Of a DNA stretch of 52,276 nt, positions 8,340-16,774 are shown in pieces. Numbering within the stretch: the stretch's first letter is position 1; each line of letters opens with the position of its first letter. The position numbers and the translations under genes are program-made. The notes below the pieces were generated by a model. It did not search any database, was not told the DNA's origin, and saw only the letters and a list, made by a program, of their open reading frames with translations. The stretch is from Alphaproteobacteria bacterium. Its GTDB lineage: Bacteria; Pseudomonadota; Alphaproteobacteria; Sphingomonadales; Sphingomonadaceae. The DNA is taken from NCBI GenBank assembly GCA_019239415.1, contig JAFAZW010000003.1, forward strand, positions 1 to 52,276. Reading direction: 5' to 3'.

Positions 8340-10679
8340 TCACCCGATCGGGCGGCCTTCCGGGTCGACCAGCACCTCGCGGCGGCCGACATGGTCGGGC
8401 GCGCTGACGATGCCGTCCTTCTCCATCCGCTCGATGAGGCGGGCGGCGTTGTTGTAGCCGACGCGGAGCTGGCGCTGGAGGTAGGAGGTCGACGCCTTCT
8501 GGCTCTCCGCCACCGTCTGGATCGCCTTGCGGTAGAGCTGCGCTTCCGGATCGTCGTCGCCCGTCGGCTGGCCTTCGAACATGTAGCCGCCGTCCTCCGG
8601 CTCCTCGGTGACCGACTGGACATATTCGGGCCGGCCCTGGCCGCGCCAGAAGTCGGCGACGGCGCGGACCTCCTCGTCCGACACGAACGGGCCGTGGACG
8701 CGGGCGATCTGCTTGCCGCCGGGCATGTAGAGCATGTCGCCCTTGCCCAAGAGCTGCTCGGCGCCCTGCTCGCCGAGGATGGTGCGGCTGTCGATCTTCG
8801 AGGTGACGGCGAAGCTGATGCGGGTCGGCAGGTTCGCCTTGATGACGCCGGTGATGACGTCGACCGAGGGGCGCTGCGTCGCCATGATGAGGTGGATGCC
8901 GGCCGCCCGGGCCTTCTGGGCGAGGCGCTGGATGAGGAACTCGACTTCCTTGCCCGCCGTCATCATGAGGTCGGCAAGCTCGTCGACGACGACGACGATC
9001 TGGGGAAGGACGTCATAGTCCAATTCCTCCATCTCGTACTTCGGCTGGCCGGTCTCCGCGTCGTAGCCGGTCTGGACGCGGCGTCCCATCGACTGGCCCT
9101 TGGCCTTGGCCTCGCGCACCTTGGCGTTGAAGCTGGAGAGCTGGCGGACGCCGATCGACGCCATCATCCGGTAGCGCTCCTCCATCTGCTCGACCGTCCA
9201 CTTCAGGGCGCGGATCGCCTTGGCCGGCTCGGTGACGACGGGGGCGAGGAGGTGGGGGATGTCGTCGTAGCTGCTCAATTCGAGCATCTTCGGGTCGATC
9301 ATGATCATTTTGCACTGCTCGGGGGTGAGCCGGTAGAGCAGGGAGAGGATCATGCAGTTGAGGCCGACCGACTTGCCCGAGCCGGTGGTGCCCGCGACGA
9401 GCAGGTGCGGCATCGGCGCGAGGTCCGCGACGACAGGATCGCCGGCGATGTTCTTGCCGAGCACGATCGGCAGCTGGGCGACCTGGTCCTCGAAGGCGTG
9501 GCTGGCGATGAGCTCGGAGAGCGAGACCATCTCGCGCTTCGGGTTGGGCAGCTCGATGCCGATGACGGAGCGGCCGGGGATCGTCGCGACGCGCGCCGAC
9601 AGCGCCGACATGTTGCGGGCGATGTCGTCGGCGAGCTGGATGACGCGGCTCGCCTTGATGCCGCTCGCCGGCTCCAGCTCGTACATGGTGACGACCGGCC
9701 CCGGGCGGACCTCGACGATCTCGCCCTTCACCGAGAAATCGGAGAGGACGCTTTCGAGCAGGCGGGCGTTGCGCTCGAGGCTGGCCTTGTCGAGCTTCGC
9801 GTCGACCGGCTTGGGCGGAGGCGCGAGCAGGTCGAGGCCCGGAAGCTGATAGGAATCCCCGAGCGCGAGCGAAGGCTGGCGGTCGCGCGGCGGGCGGCGG
9901 GCGGCCTCCGGCGCGCGGACACGGTCGGCGATGACGGTGCGCGGCGGTTCGGCCGGGACGACCACCGGGGCGCGGGCACGGCGCTCCATCGGGGAATCGT
10001 CGTCATCCTCCTCCTCGGCGAAGATCGCCGGGGACGGCAGCGCGCGCGGACGCCTGGGCAGCCGGCGGGTGGCGATCCATTCGCGTTCGTCGGCGCTGAG
10101 CCCCAGGCCGAACCAGGCGAAGGCGAGGCCGCCGGCAGCGAGCAGCACCATGGCGGCGATCCGGAAGGGCTGGGCCACGGAGGCATCGCCGATCTTCGCC
10201 AAGGCGAGGCCGACGACCTTGGCGAGGCTGAGGCCCAGCGCACCGCCCCAGGCGGCCGGGAGGCCGTTGACCGCACCGCCGACGAGGAGGCCGGCCGCGG
10301 CGCCGATCAGCACGATCGCGACGAGCGTCAGCAGCAGCGAGCGTCCCCATCGGCCCGCGGTGCCGAGGCGCGCGAGACGGAAGCCGGCGAGCGCGACCAG
10401 CGGCAGCAGCAGCGCCGCCGGCGGGCCGAACAGCGCCAGCAGCAAATCGGCCGCATAAGCACCGGGGGCGCCGATCCAGTTGCGCACCGGACCGGCGGCG
10501 GCGGTATCCAGCGACGGATCGGTCGGCCGGTAGCTGACCAATGCCAGGAGGAGGAGCAGGGCCAGCGCGCCCAGCGCGCCGCCCAGGAGGAGGCGAGCGG
10601 TGCGCCGCATCCCGCTGCGCATCCCCGAACGCCACTGCGCCATCCTGTCCTGCCGGGCGCCCGCCGCGACTGTCGCCAT
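8340..10679 (-). CDS. ftsK: DNA translocase FtsK
   Basis: This septal DNA pump clears chromosome termini at division and activates XerCD. The 779 residues contain an N-terminal membrane part with four spans (about 30-50, 70-95, 108-135 and 165-195), a short acidic/proline linker (about 210-280, with EEEDDDD), then the motor: the alpha/beta region from about 290, Walker A GTTGSGKSVGLN (about 428-439), Walker B IVVVVDELADLMM (about 545), ATQRPSVDVITG, and the C-terminal gamma winged helix that reads KOPS (about 710-779, AESQKASTSYLQRQLRVGYNNAARLIERME). The linker is much shorter than in E. coli, as usual in alphaproteobacteria. Divergent from the UbiH-family gene with a 139-base gap. Confidence 0.96.
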   Translation of the reverse strand: MATVAAGARQDRMAQWRSGMRSGMRRTARLLLGGALGALALLLLLALVSYRPTDPSLDTAAAGPVRNWIGAPGAYAADLLLALFGPPAALLLPLVALAGFRLARLGTAGRWGRSLLLTLVAIVLIGAAAGLLVGGAVNGLPAAWGGALGLSLAKVVGLALAKIGDASVAQPFRIAAMVLLAAGGLAFAWFGLGLSADEREWIATRRLPRRPRALPSPAIFAEEEDDDDSPMERRARAPVVVPAEPPRTVIADRVRAPEAARRPPRDRQPSLALGDSYQLPGLDLLAPPPKPVDAKLDKASLERNARLLESVLSDFSVKGEIVEVRPGPVVTMYELEPASGIKASRVIQLADDIARNMSALSARVATIPGRSVIGIELPNPKREMVSLSELIASHAFEDQVAQLPIVLGKNIAGDPVVADLAPMPHLLVAGTTGSGKSVGLNCMILSLLYRLTPEQCKMIMIDPKMLELSSYDDIPHLLAPVVTEPAKAIRALKWTVEQMEERYRMMASIGVRQLSSFNAKVREAKAKGQSMGRRVQTGYDAETGQPKYEMEELDYDVLPQIVVVVDELADLMMTAGKEVEFLIQRLAQKARAAGIHLIMATQRPSVDVITGVIKANLPTRISFAVTSKIDSRTILGEQGAEQLLGKGDMLYMPGGKQIARVHGPFVSDEEVRAVADFWRGQGRPEYVQSVTEEPEDGGYMFEGQPTGDDDPEAQLYRKAIQTVAESQKASTSYLQRQLRVGYNNAARLIERMEKDGIVSAPDHVGRREVLVDPEGRPIG

Positions 10680-10818
10680 GGTCCTTACCGTGCCCCAAAT
10701 GTTCCCGCAGACCGGTTAATGCGCCTGTCGGGAGTCGACGGTCAAGCGCTTGGCGTTGCAGCTTTGCATCGGTAGGGCGGGAAAATCGTTCAACCGGGCG
10801 AAGTTCGAAGGAGTCGAC

Positions 10819-12027
10819 GTGGAGCGCGCGGACGTCATCATCCTCGGCGGGGGTCTGGTCGGCCTGACGCTGGCGCTGGCCCTCGACCGCCACGGGTTGG
10901 CGGCGACGGTGATCGACCCGGCGGATCCGGAGGCGAGGACGGCGCCCGCCTATGACGGCCGCGCCACCGCCATCGCCAGCGCCTCGTGGCGGATGTTCGA
11001 GGCGCTGGGCGTCGCCGACCGCCTCGAGGGCGAAGGCTGCCCCATCCGCACCATCCGGGTCACCGAGAGGCTGGAACCGGGCGGCATCGTGTTCGACGCG
11101 CCCGACGCCGACGACCCGCTCGGCATCATGGTCGAGAACCGGCGGCTGAGGCAGGTGCTGGGCGAGGCGGCGCGGGAGTCGGAGCGGGTGCGGCTGCTGA
11201 TGCCGGCCCGCGCCGCCGACATCGTCCGCGACGGCGCCGGCGTGCGCGTCGCCCTCGACGACGGCCGGGCGATGACGGCGCCGCTGCTCGTCGGCGCCGA
11301 GGGACGGAGCTCGCCGACCCGCGAGGCGGCGGGCATTCAGGTCGCCCGCTGGCGCTACGACCACCACGCCATCGTCGTCACCGTCGACCATGAGCGCCAC
11401 CACGAGAATACCGCCTACGAACTCTTCTATCCGACCGGACCCTTCGCGATCCTGCCGATGCTGCCGGGGACGCGCTCGGCGATCGTCTGGTCGGTCCCCG
11501 CGGCCGACGCGCCGGCTTATGCCGACCTCCCCGACCGGGCGATGGCGCACGAGATCGAGAAAAGGATGGGTGGGTTCCTCGGCGCGGTGACGCTCGCCGG
11601 GCCGCGCTGGACCTATCCGCTCGGCTTCCACCACGCCGCCGTCATGACGTCGGAGCGCCTCGCTCTGGTCGGCGACGCCGCCCACGGCATCCACCCGATC
11701 GCCGGCCAGGGGCTCAACCTCGGGCTGCGCGACGCGGCGGCACTGGCGCAGGTGCTGGTCGAGGGCGCGCGGCTCGGCCTCGACCTCGGCGACGCCCAAC
11801 TCCTCGCCCGCTACGAGCGCTGGCGCAGCCTCGACACCTTCATGGTCGCCGCGGCGACGGACGGCCTCACCCGCCTCTACGGCATCCCCGGCCGCGCCGC
11901 GTCCGCCGTTCGCCGTTTCGGCATGGGCCTCGTCCAGAAGATCGGGCCGTTGAAAGACCAGTTCATGGCGGAAGCGCGGGGCGAAAGCGGCGAGCTGCCG
12001 CTGCTGCTGCGGGGGATGACGATTTAG
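10819..12027 (+). CDS. UbiH/UbiF/UbiL-family FAD-dependent ubiquinone hydroxylase
   Basis: This is an aerobic flavin monooxygenase of ubiquinone ring hydroxylation, 402 residues. FAD-binding motifs: ADVIILGGGLVGLTLALAL (residues 4-22), the YDGRATAIASASWRMFEALG substrate-side segment, LLVGAEGRSSPTREAAGI, and LVGDAAHGIHPIAGQGLNLG (about 288-308). Alphaproteobacteria often use a single UbiL for several ring positions, so the exact carbon hydroxylated cannot be stated. I chose the GTG at 10819 because AAGGAG ends 6 bases before it and the Rossmann strand begins directly after; an earlier in-frame start at 10750 lacks both. The gene ends in a hairpin shared with a convergent gene. Confidence 0.9.
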   Translation: MERADVIILGGGLVGLTLALALDRHGLAATVIDPADPEARTAPAYDGRATAIASASWRMFEALGVADRLEGEGCPIRTIRVTERLEPGGIVFDAPDADDPLGIMVENRRLRQVLGEAARESERVRLLMPARAADIVRDGAGVRVALDDGRAMTAPLLVGAEGRSSPTREAAGIQVARWRYDHHAIVVTVDHERHHENTAYELFYPTGPFAILPMLPGTRSAIVWSVPAADAPAYADLPDRAMAHEIEKRMGGFLGAVTLAGPRWTYPLGFHHAAVMTSERLALVGDAAHGIHPIAGQGLNLGLRDAAALAQVLVEGARLGLDLGDAQLLARYERWRSLDTFMVAAATDGLTRLYGIPGRAASAVRRFGMGLVQKIGPLKDQFMAEARGESGELPLLLRGMTI

Positions 12028-12051
12028 CTCTCCTCGTCCCGGGGAGGAGCT
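12026..12051. terminator. Hairpin between convergent genes (GAGGAG family), possible bidirectional terminator
   Basis: Starting at the stop of the UbiH-family gene, AGCTCTCCTCG is followed by TCCC and GGGGAGGAGCT. The arms pair with a small bulge. It fills the whole 24-base gap between two convergent genes and resembles the hairpins at 3018-3044 and 27643-27778. The T-tracts are short, so strong termination is not certain. Confidence 0.5.
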
Positions 12052-12450
12052 TTACCGCGGTACTTCCTCCGCCGCCTCGCGCTCTTCCTCGGCCTCGATG
12101 CCGCCTTCCCGGATCATCAGGAAGGTGCCGCTGTGGACGCCTGGAACCGACCAGGTGCCCTCGATCTCATTGCCGCCGTCGCCGAGCGTGCCCGCGTAGT
12201 GAATCGCGTAGTGGGCGAGGGCGACGTCGTCATAGGTCTTGGCGAAATCGACCGCGCTGCCCTTGCGGCGGCCTTCGATCGACGCGGTCAGCGTGCCGCC
12301 GGCGGCGGGGCCGAACTCCGCGACCTCATGGGTGACCCCGACGAGCTCGCCGCCATGGTCCCGGACCTGGGCTTCGAAGGCGCAGCTGCGGCCGTCGGCA
12401 TAGGTGTAGAAGCCGTGCCAACGGCCGGTCAGGTCGTCTGCGCCGCTCAC
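12052..12450 (-). CDS. Conserved-looking hypothetical protein, predicted beta-rich
   Basis: This 132-residue cytoplasmic protein has no signal peptide. It opens MSGADDLTGRWHGFYTYADG and shows alternating short hydrophobic strands and turns with many Gly residues (ELVGVTHEVAEFG, GTLTASIEGRRKGSAVDF, HYAIHYAGTLGDGGNEIEGTWSV, GTFLMIRE), the look of a small beta-barrel (lipocalin-like), followed by an acidic tail EEEREAAEE. It is third in a unit after the thioredoxin-TPR and LON-domain genes, starting (GTG at 12450) 19 bases past the LON-domain stop. I do not recognise the function; the linkage suggests a protein-quality role only by association. Confidence 0.65.
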   Translation of the reverse strand: MSGADDLTGRWHGFYTYADGRSCAFEAQVRDHGGELVGVTHEVAEFGPAAGGTLTASIEGRRKGSAVDFAKTYDDVALAHYAIHYAGTLGDGGNEIEGTWSVPGVHSGTFLMIREGGIEAEEEREAAEEVPR

Positions 12451-12469
12451 CGCGGGCGCGCCGGACGCG

Positions 12470-13105
12470 TCATTGCAGCGTCTCGGGCCCGTCGGCGCCG
12501 CCGGGGACCATTCGCTGGAATTGCATGAACTGGACGAGGAGGTCGCAGCGCTCGGCGATGTCGGCGGCCTCGAGCAGTGCCTGCTTCGAGCCGACGTCGA
12601 GCGGCGCGATCTGGGCGATGCCGTTGACCAGCATCTCGTCGTCGAGCCGCGACACCGCCTCCCAGTCGACCGAATAGCCCAGCGCGTCGGCGTAGCGGCG
12701 CGCCTCGCGCTCCAGCTCGGCACGCTGGGCAAGGCCGAGCGGATCCGGCTCGTCCGCATCGTCGAACCCGCTGCGGTCGGCGTCGACCTGGCGATAGGGG
12801 GTCGCGACCTCGGCCTCCCGGGCGATGCGGAAGCGGCCGAGGCCCTCGAGGACGATGTTGAAGCGCCCGTCGTCCAGCTCCTCCGCCGCGGCGATGCGGC
12901 CGAGGCAGCCGATCTCGAACAGCGACGGCGGGTCGGCATGGTCGCGCGGCTGGATCATGCCGATGAGGCGGTCGCTGCCGAGCGCATCGCGGACCATGGC
13001 GCGATAGCGGGACTCGAAGATGTGGAGCGGCAGCTGCGCGCCGGGGAAGAGCAGGGCCCCGGCGAGCGGGAAGACCGGCACGCGCAGGAGCGCCGTCTCG
13101 GGCAT
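12470..13105 (-). CDS. LON peptidase substrate-binding-domain protein (stand-alone)
   Basis: This 211-residue protein consists only of the Lon N-terminal-like domain (PUA-like fold), with no ATPase and no Ser-Lys protease part. The opening LLRVPVFPLAGALLFPGAQL, LHIFESRYRAMVRDAL and GCLGRIAAAEELDDGRFNIV are diagnostic, and the helical C-terminal half (RAELEREARRYADALG..., SKQALLEAADIAERCDLLVQ) also matches the Lon-N family. Such short proteins occur widely in proteobacteria; a role in substrate recognition is assumed but not known. Its ATG overlaps the stop of the upstream thioredoxin-TPR gene (TGATG), pointing to coupled translation. Confidence 0.88.
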   Translation of the reverse strand: MPETALLRVPVFPLAGALLFPGAQLPLHIFESRYRAMVRDALGSDRLIGMIQPRDHADPPSLFEIGCLGRIAAAEELDDGRFNIVLEGLGRFRIAREAEVATPYRQVDADRSGFDDADEPDPLGLAQRAELEREARRYADALGYSVDWEAVSRLDDEMLVNGIAQIAPLDVGSKQALLEAADIAERCDLLVQFMQFQRMVPGGADGPETLQ

Positions 13106-14016
13106 CAGGTGAACAGGATGGCCGAGAGGCGGCGGCGCTGCTCTCGCGCCCAGGGATCCTCGAGGCCGACCACCTCCATCAGCTGCAGGAGCCGCTTGCG
13201 CGCGGCCCCGTCGGTCCAGTCGCGGTCGCGGCGTATCGCCTCGAGCAGCTGGTCGGCGGCCTCGTCGCGACGTCCGGCGGCCATCAGCGCGCCGGCGAGC
13301 TCGATCCGCGCCTCGTGATCGTCGGGATCGGCGGCGATGCGCGCCTCGAGCGCGCGCGTGTCCGCCCCCTGCGGCGCCGCCTCGGCGAGCGCCAGCGCCG
13401 AGCGGGCGCGGGCGATCGCCGGGTCGATCGCCGCTTTCTCCGGCACCTCGTCGAGCAGCGCCTTGGCATCGTCGGTGCGGCCGGCGGCGACGAAGGCGCG
13501 GGCGAGGCCGGAGAGGACTTCGGCATTGTCCGGCGCCATGTCGCGGATCTGGCCGAAGATGTTCGCGGCGCGCTCGGCGTCGCCTCCGGCGAGGACTTCC
13601 TCGCCCATCGCGATCAGCGGCTCGATCTCCGCCTCGCGCTGCTGCGCCTCGCCCGCGACCGGCAGCTGCGAGAGGATCTGATCGAGGATACGGGTCAGCT
13701 GCCCTTCGGTGCGCGCGCTGGTGAGGTCGGCGACGAGCTGGCCCTGGAAGATCGCATAGACCGTGGGGATCGACTGGACCCGGAACTGGGCGGCGATGAT
13801 CTTGTTCGCATCGACATCGATCTTGACCAGCTTGACGCCGCGGTCGGCATAATCGGCCGCGACCTTCTCGAGCACCGGCCCGAGCTGCTTGCAGGGCCCG
13901 CACCATTCGGCCCAGAAATCGAGGATGACGAGCGCGTCCATCGACGGCTCGACGACGTCGCGGCGGAAGGTCTCCAGCGCCTCTTTCTCGGCCGCGCTCA
14001 TGCCCAGGGTCGCCAC
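13105..14016 (-). CDS. Thioredoxin-TPR protein, CnoX/YbbN-like chaperedoxin
   Basis: This 303-residue cytoplasmic protein has an N-terminal thioredoxin fold with active site FWAEWCGPCKQLGPVLEKVA (about residues 28-47) and cis-Pro region VQSIPTVYAIFQGQ, then a C-terminal array of helical repeats of the TPR type (about 130-300: AERAANIFGQIRDMAPDNAEV, RARSALALAEAA, HEARIELAGALMAAGR). E. coli YbbN/CnoX, the counterpart, protects unfolded proteins from oxidation and passes them to GroEL and DnaK; here the CGPC pair is intact, so it may also be redox active. A GTG at 14016 with GGAG upstream begins the usual VATLGM opening; the longer open frame has no homology. First gene of a three-gene unit. Confidence 0.88.
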   Translation of the reverse strand: MATLGMSAAEKEALETFRRDVVEPSMDALVILDFWAEWCGPCKQLGPVLEKVAADYADRGVKLVKIDVDANKIIAAQFRVQSIPTVYAIFQGQLVADLTSARTEGQLTRILDQILSQLPVAGEAQQREAEIEPLIAMGEEVLAGGDAERAANIFGQIRDMAPDNAEVLSGLARAFVAAGRTDDAKALLDEVPEKAAIDPAIARARSALALAEAAPQGADTRALEARIAADPDDHEARIELAGALMAAGRRDEAADQLLEAIRRDRDWTDGAARKRLLQLMEVVGLEDPWAREQRRRLSAILFT

Positions 14017-14194
14017 GTCTTGCTGTCTCCGCACGCGAATCGTTGCGCCCCCTATGTGGGATCGTGCCCACCGCTGCCAACCCTCCGCCGGCCTGGACCG
14101 CGGGGGCTTGCGGGCCTCGTGGCGGGATGCTAGCAGCCGCCGCCTCACCTCGGCCGAGGCCGCGTCACCGGCGCGACCTCGGCTCCACGCACGA

Positions 14195-14269
14195 GCGGGC
14201 GTAGCTCAGGGGTAGAGCACAACCTTGCCAAGGTTGGGGTCGAGGGTTCGAATCCCTTCGCCCGCTCCA
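14195..14269 (+). tRNA. tRNA-Gly (anticodon GCC)
   Basis: This 75-base tRNA has an encoded CCA. The acceptor stem GCGGGCG pairs with CGCCCGC; the D-arm is TAGCTCAGGGGTAGAGCA; the anticodon stem-loop ACCTTGCCAAGGT puts GCC in the loop; the T-arm carries GGTTCGAATCCC. The discriminator is T, followed by CCA at 14267-14269. All arms fold without mismatch. Confidence 0.98.
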
Positions 14270-14330
14270 GCGTCTCGTTGCTTGTCGAACCCTCGAGTCT
14301 CGACGGCGCTCCGCCCGAAGGGCTGCGCGC

Positions 14331-14354
14331 GGGTTCGAATCCCTTCGCCCGCTC
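14331..14354 (+). repeat. Direct duplicate of the tRNA-Gly 3' end (possible attachment-site remnant)
   Basis: Twenty-four bases, from GGGTTCGAATCCC through TTCGCCCGCTC, are identical to 14244-14267 inside the tRNA. The second copy stands alone without the 5' part of a tRNA, 63 bases past the gene end. Such a partial tRNA tail is what an integrase leaves at the far side of an integrated element (att site), or it can come from a local duplication. Confidence 0.75.
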
Positions 14355-14422
14355 GAGCGTTCCTTCTCGCGATTGCCTTACATTCCCACCCGGCGCATCG
14401 TTGCGCGGCGGGAGGGTTCGCC

Positions 14423-15478
14423 ATGACGGCAATCGCGCAATCGATGCGGGACTACGACGATTGGCTGCGGGCGCGGCTCGGGAGCCGGTTCGTCGCCGAC
14501 GATCTCGCCCACAAGCACAAGCTGATGCGCAAGGAGGCTTTCGCCTTCCTGCGCGGCACCTGCTTCCGCTGGGCGGAGACCGCGCCGCAGCTGTGCCCGG
14601 ACCTCCTCGGCGCCCCCGAAGTGCCGTCGGTGATCGACAGCCATGTCGGCAATTTCGGCCTGTGGAGCGACGTCGAAGGCCGCCTGGTCTGGGGCGTGAA
14701 CGATTATGACGAAGCGGCGGCGGCCGCTTGGCCGTTCGACCTCGTCCGGCTCGCGGCCAGCGCGTTGGTCGCCGCCGGCAAGCGGGGCTGTAGCGCCGCG
14801 GAGACGGAGGACGCGATCCTCGACGGCTATGCGGTGGGGATCGCGCGGCCGCGCCCCTATGTGCTGGAGCGCGAACGCGGCTGGCTGCGCGAGCTGTTCG
14901 CCGCCAGCCCCCAAGACCGCGAGGATTTTTGGGCCGAGATCCTCGCCCTGCCGAAGGCGCGGCGGCGCGACGGGGGGTTCGTCGCCGCGCTACGCGGCGC
15001 CCTCCCGGAGCGCGGCGCCGATGTGGCGATCGCGCATCGCCGCGCCGGGGTCGGCAGCCTCGGACGGCTGCGGCTGGTCGCTGCGACGGCCGCTTGGCGC
15101 GGCGGGCCGCTCGCCCGCGAGGCGAAGGCGGCGGTGCCATCATGCTGGGCGCCCCGCGGCAAGGCCGGCACCGGCTATGCCTATGCCCGCGGCCGGTTCA
15201 GGACCCCCGATCCCTGGCTTAAGGCCGAGGGCGAGATCGTCGTCAGGCGCCTTGCGCCGAACAGCCGCAAGCTCGACCTCGAGGAATTAAGGCCGCACCT
15301 GCGCCGCCGCCTGCTCCGCGCCATGGCCCGCGACATCGCCGGCGTGCATGCGGGCGGGAAGGGCGGCGCCGACGCTGTAAAGGAAGATCTGGCGCGCCGC
15401 GGCGGCGGCTGGCTGGCCCAAGCCGCGACCGCCGTCGCCGCCGCCACGGAACGCGACTGGAAGGCCTGGCGCGGCTGA
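14423..15478 (+). CDS. DUF2252 family protein
   Basis: This 351-residue protein shows the kinase-like pattern of DUF2252 (COG4320). KHKLMRKEAFAFLRGTCFRW (residues 31-50) is the family entry segment. IDSHVGNFGLW stands where others have GDLHLENFG, VNDYDEAAAAAWPFDLVRLA matches NDFDE-WDLKRLA, and the C-terminal half has the ELRPHLRRRLLRAMARDIAGVHA stretch. The family is distantly related to aminoglycoside phosphotransferase-like folds; no substrate is established. GGAGGG precedes the ATG by 6 bases. It begins directly after the tRNA and its duplicated tail, so it is the gene nearest a candidate att site, but its composition is like its neighbours. Confidence 0.88.
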   Translation: MTAIAQSMRDYDDWLRARLGSRFVADDLAHKHKLMRKEAFAFLRGTCFRWAETAPQLCPDLLGAPEVPSVIDSHVGNFGLWSDVEGRLVWGVNDYDEAAAAAWPFDLVRLAASALVAAGKRGCSAAETEDAILDGYAVGIARPRPYVLERERGWLRELFAASPQDREDFWAEILALPKARRRDGGFVAALRGALPERGADVAIAHRRAGVGSLGRLRLVAATAAWRGGPLAREAKAAVPSCWAPRGKAGTGYAYARGRFRTPDPWLKAEGEIVVRRLAPNSRKLDLEELRPHLRRRLLRAMARDIAGVHAGGKGGADAVKEDLARRGGGWLAQAATAVAAATERDWKAWRG

Positions 15479-15519
15479 GGCGGCTTGCGGTCGCCAGCGA
15501 CGCCGCTTAGGCCGATGCC

Positions 15520-15942
15520 ATGCTGATCCTCGCTCTCGCGCTCGCCGCCGCCGCCGCGCCGGCCGCTCATTCCGCCCCGCCGCCCGCGATGCGCGGCGTC
15601 GTCACCACCGCCTCCGGCCTTCGGTTTCGGACCCTGAAGCCGGGCAGGGGCGGGTCGCCGGGACCGGCCGACACCGCGATCATCGACTATGAGGGCCGGC
15701 TGACCGACGGCAAGGTGTTCGACCAGGCCAAAAATGCGAGCCTGCCGGTGGCGCGGGTGGTGCCCGGCTTCGCCGAGGCGCTGCAGCTGATGCACCAGGG
15801 CGGCACCTACCGGATCTGGATCCCGCCGCAGCTCGCTTATGGCGACAAGGGCGCGGGCGGCGGCGCCGTGCCGCCCGGCGCGACGCTGGACTTCACCGTC
15901 ACCATGAACGCCATCGTCAAGGGAGCGGCGTCGCAGCCCTGA
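15520..15942 (+). CDS. FKBP-type peptidyl-prolyl cis-trans isomerase, exported
   Basis: This 140-residue protein carries a short signal peptide (MLILALALAAAAAPAAHS) with no lipobox Cys, so it is likely a soluble periplasmic protein. The FKBP domain has the expected order: GLRFRTLKPG, TAIIDYEGRLTDGKVFDQAK, ARVVPGFAEALQLMHQGGTY with the active-site VVPGF, RIWIPPQLAYGDKG, and PPGATLDFTVTMNAI. This is a single-domain form without the FkpA dimerisation arm. It probably assists folding of secreted proteins. It lies alone, 41 bases after DUF2252 and 37 before the nucleotidyltransferase-like gene, all on one strand. Confidence 0.92.
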   Translation: MLILALALAAAAAPAAHSAPPPAMRGVVTTASGLRFRTLKPGRGGSPGPADTAIIDYEGRLTDGKVFDQAKNASLPVARVVPGFAEALQLMHQGGTYRIWIPPQLAYGDKGAGGGAVPPGATLDFTVTMNAIVKGAASQP

Positions 15943-15979
15943 GCGGAACCGGGGACGCTCCGGTACCGTTACGGGGGCC

Positions 15980-16774
15980 GTGAGCAATCTTCTCGACGCC
16001 CTCGATTCCTCCGTCTTCGAGCCGCCGCCCGCGGCGGTGGGCTTCTATGCCGAGAGCCTGCGGCTGCTGAAGGAATCGGGCATCCCGTTCCTCCTCTCCG
16101 GCACCTACGCCCTCGCCTGCTTCACCGGCATCACCAGGCCCACCAAGGATCTCGACGTCTTCTGCAAGCCGTCCGACGCGCCGCGGATCCTCGCCTTCTT
16201 CCAGGAGCGCGGCTACCGGATCGAGGTCGAGGACGTGCGCTGGATCGGCAAGGTCTGGAAGGACGAGCATTTCGTCGACGTCATCTTCAACATCTCCTCC
16301 GCCTCGATCCCCATCACCGACGAATGGTTTCAGGAGGTGTACGAGGCCGAGGTCTACGGCACGACCGTCCGGGTGACGCCGCCGACCCAGTTCATCCTCT
16401 CCAAGCTCTTCCTCCAGACCCGCTATCGCTACGACGGGGCCGACATCGTCCACGCCATCCTCCTCAAGCACGAGGAGATCGACTGGCAATGGCTGCTCTC
16501 GTCGATGGAGCTCTATTGGGAGGTGCTGCTGATCAACATCTTGAACTTCCGCTTCGTCTATCCGACCGAGCGCGACCTCATCCCGCGCTGGCTCTACGAT
16601 GAGCTGCTCAGCCGCCTCAGGAACCAGGACGCGATGCCGCCGGCGCAGATCAAGATCTGTCGCGGCCGCCTCATCAGCCCGACCGATTATGTCGTCGACG
16701 TCACCGAATGGGGCTTCGCCGATGTCGTCGGGAAGGGCGTGGACGAGAAGCATGAACGCCCCCACCATCACTGA
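15980..16774 (+). CDS. Nucleotidyltransferase-like protein (MNT/AbiEii-type fold), function unknown
   Basis: This 264-residue protein begins at a GTG. The N-terminal third has the outline of a DNA-polymerase-beta-type nucleotidyltransferase: IPFLLSGTYALACFTGITRP (about 34-53) in place of the GG-A-L motif, KDLDVF as the D-x-D metal pair (about 56-60), then GRIEVEDVRW-like strands and FVDVIFNIS (about 95-103) offering the third carboxylate. The rest is helical, aromatic-rich and holds LSKLFLQTRYRYDGADIVHAIL. Families of this shape include tRNA or protein nucleotidylating enzymes and toxin AbiEii. It overlaps by 23 bases the start of a metallophosphoesterase gene, so they are surely coexpressed. 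Substrate unknown. Confidence 0.7.
   Translation: MSNLLDALDSSVFEPPPAAVGFYAESLRLLKESGIPFLLSGTYALACFTGITRPTKDLDVFCKPSDAPRILAFFQERGYRIEVEDVRWIGKVWKDEHFVDVIFNISSASIPITDEWFQEVYEAEVYGTTVRVTPPTQFILSKLFLQTRYRYDGADIVHAILLKHEEIDWQWLLSSMELYWEVLLINILNFRFVYPTERDLIPRWLYDELLSRLRNQDAMPPAQIKICRGRLISPTDYVVDVTEWGFADVVGKGVDEKHERPHHH

Noticed and set aside
8262-10775. 837-residue open frame antisense to ftsK
   Set aside because: Composition (Arg, Asp, Leu, Glu, His repeats) is typical of a GC shadow and it spans a real, motif-complete FtsK gene.
14206-14424. Open frame giving AGEGIRTLDPN-type peptide antisense to the tRNA
   Set aside because: This peptide is the well-known false translation of a tRNA gene; the locus is tRNA-Gly and its duplicated 3' end.
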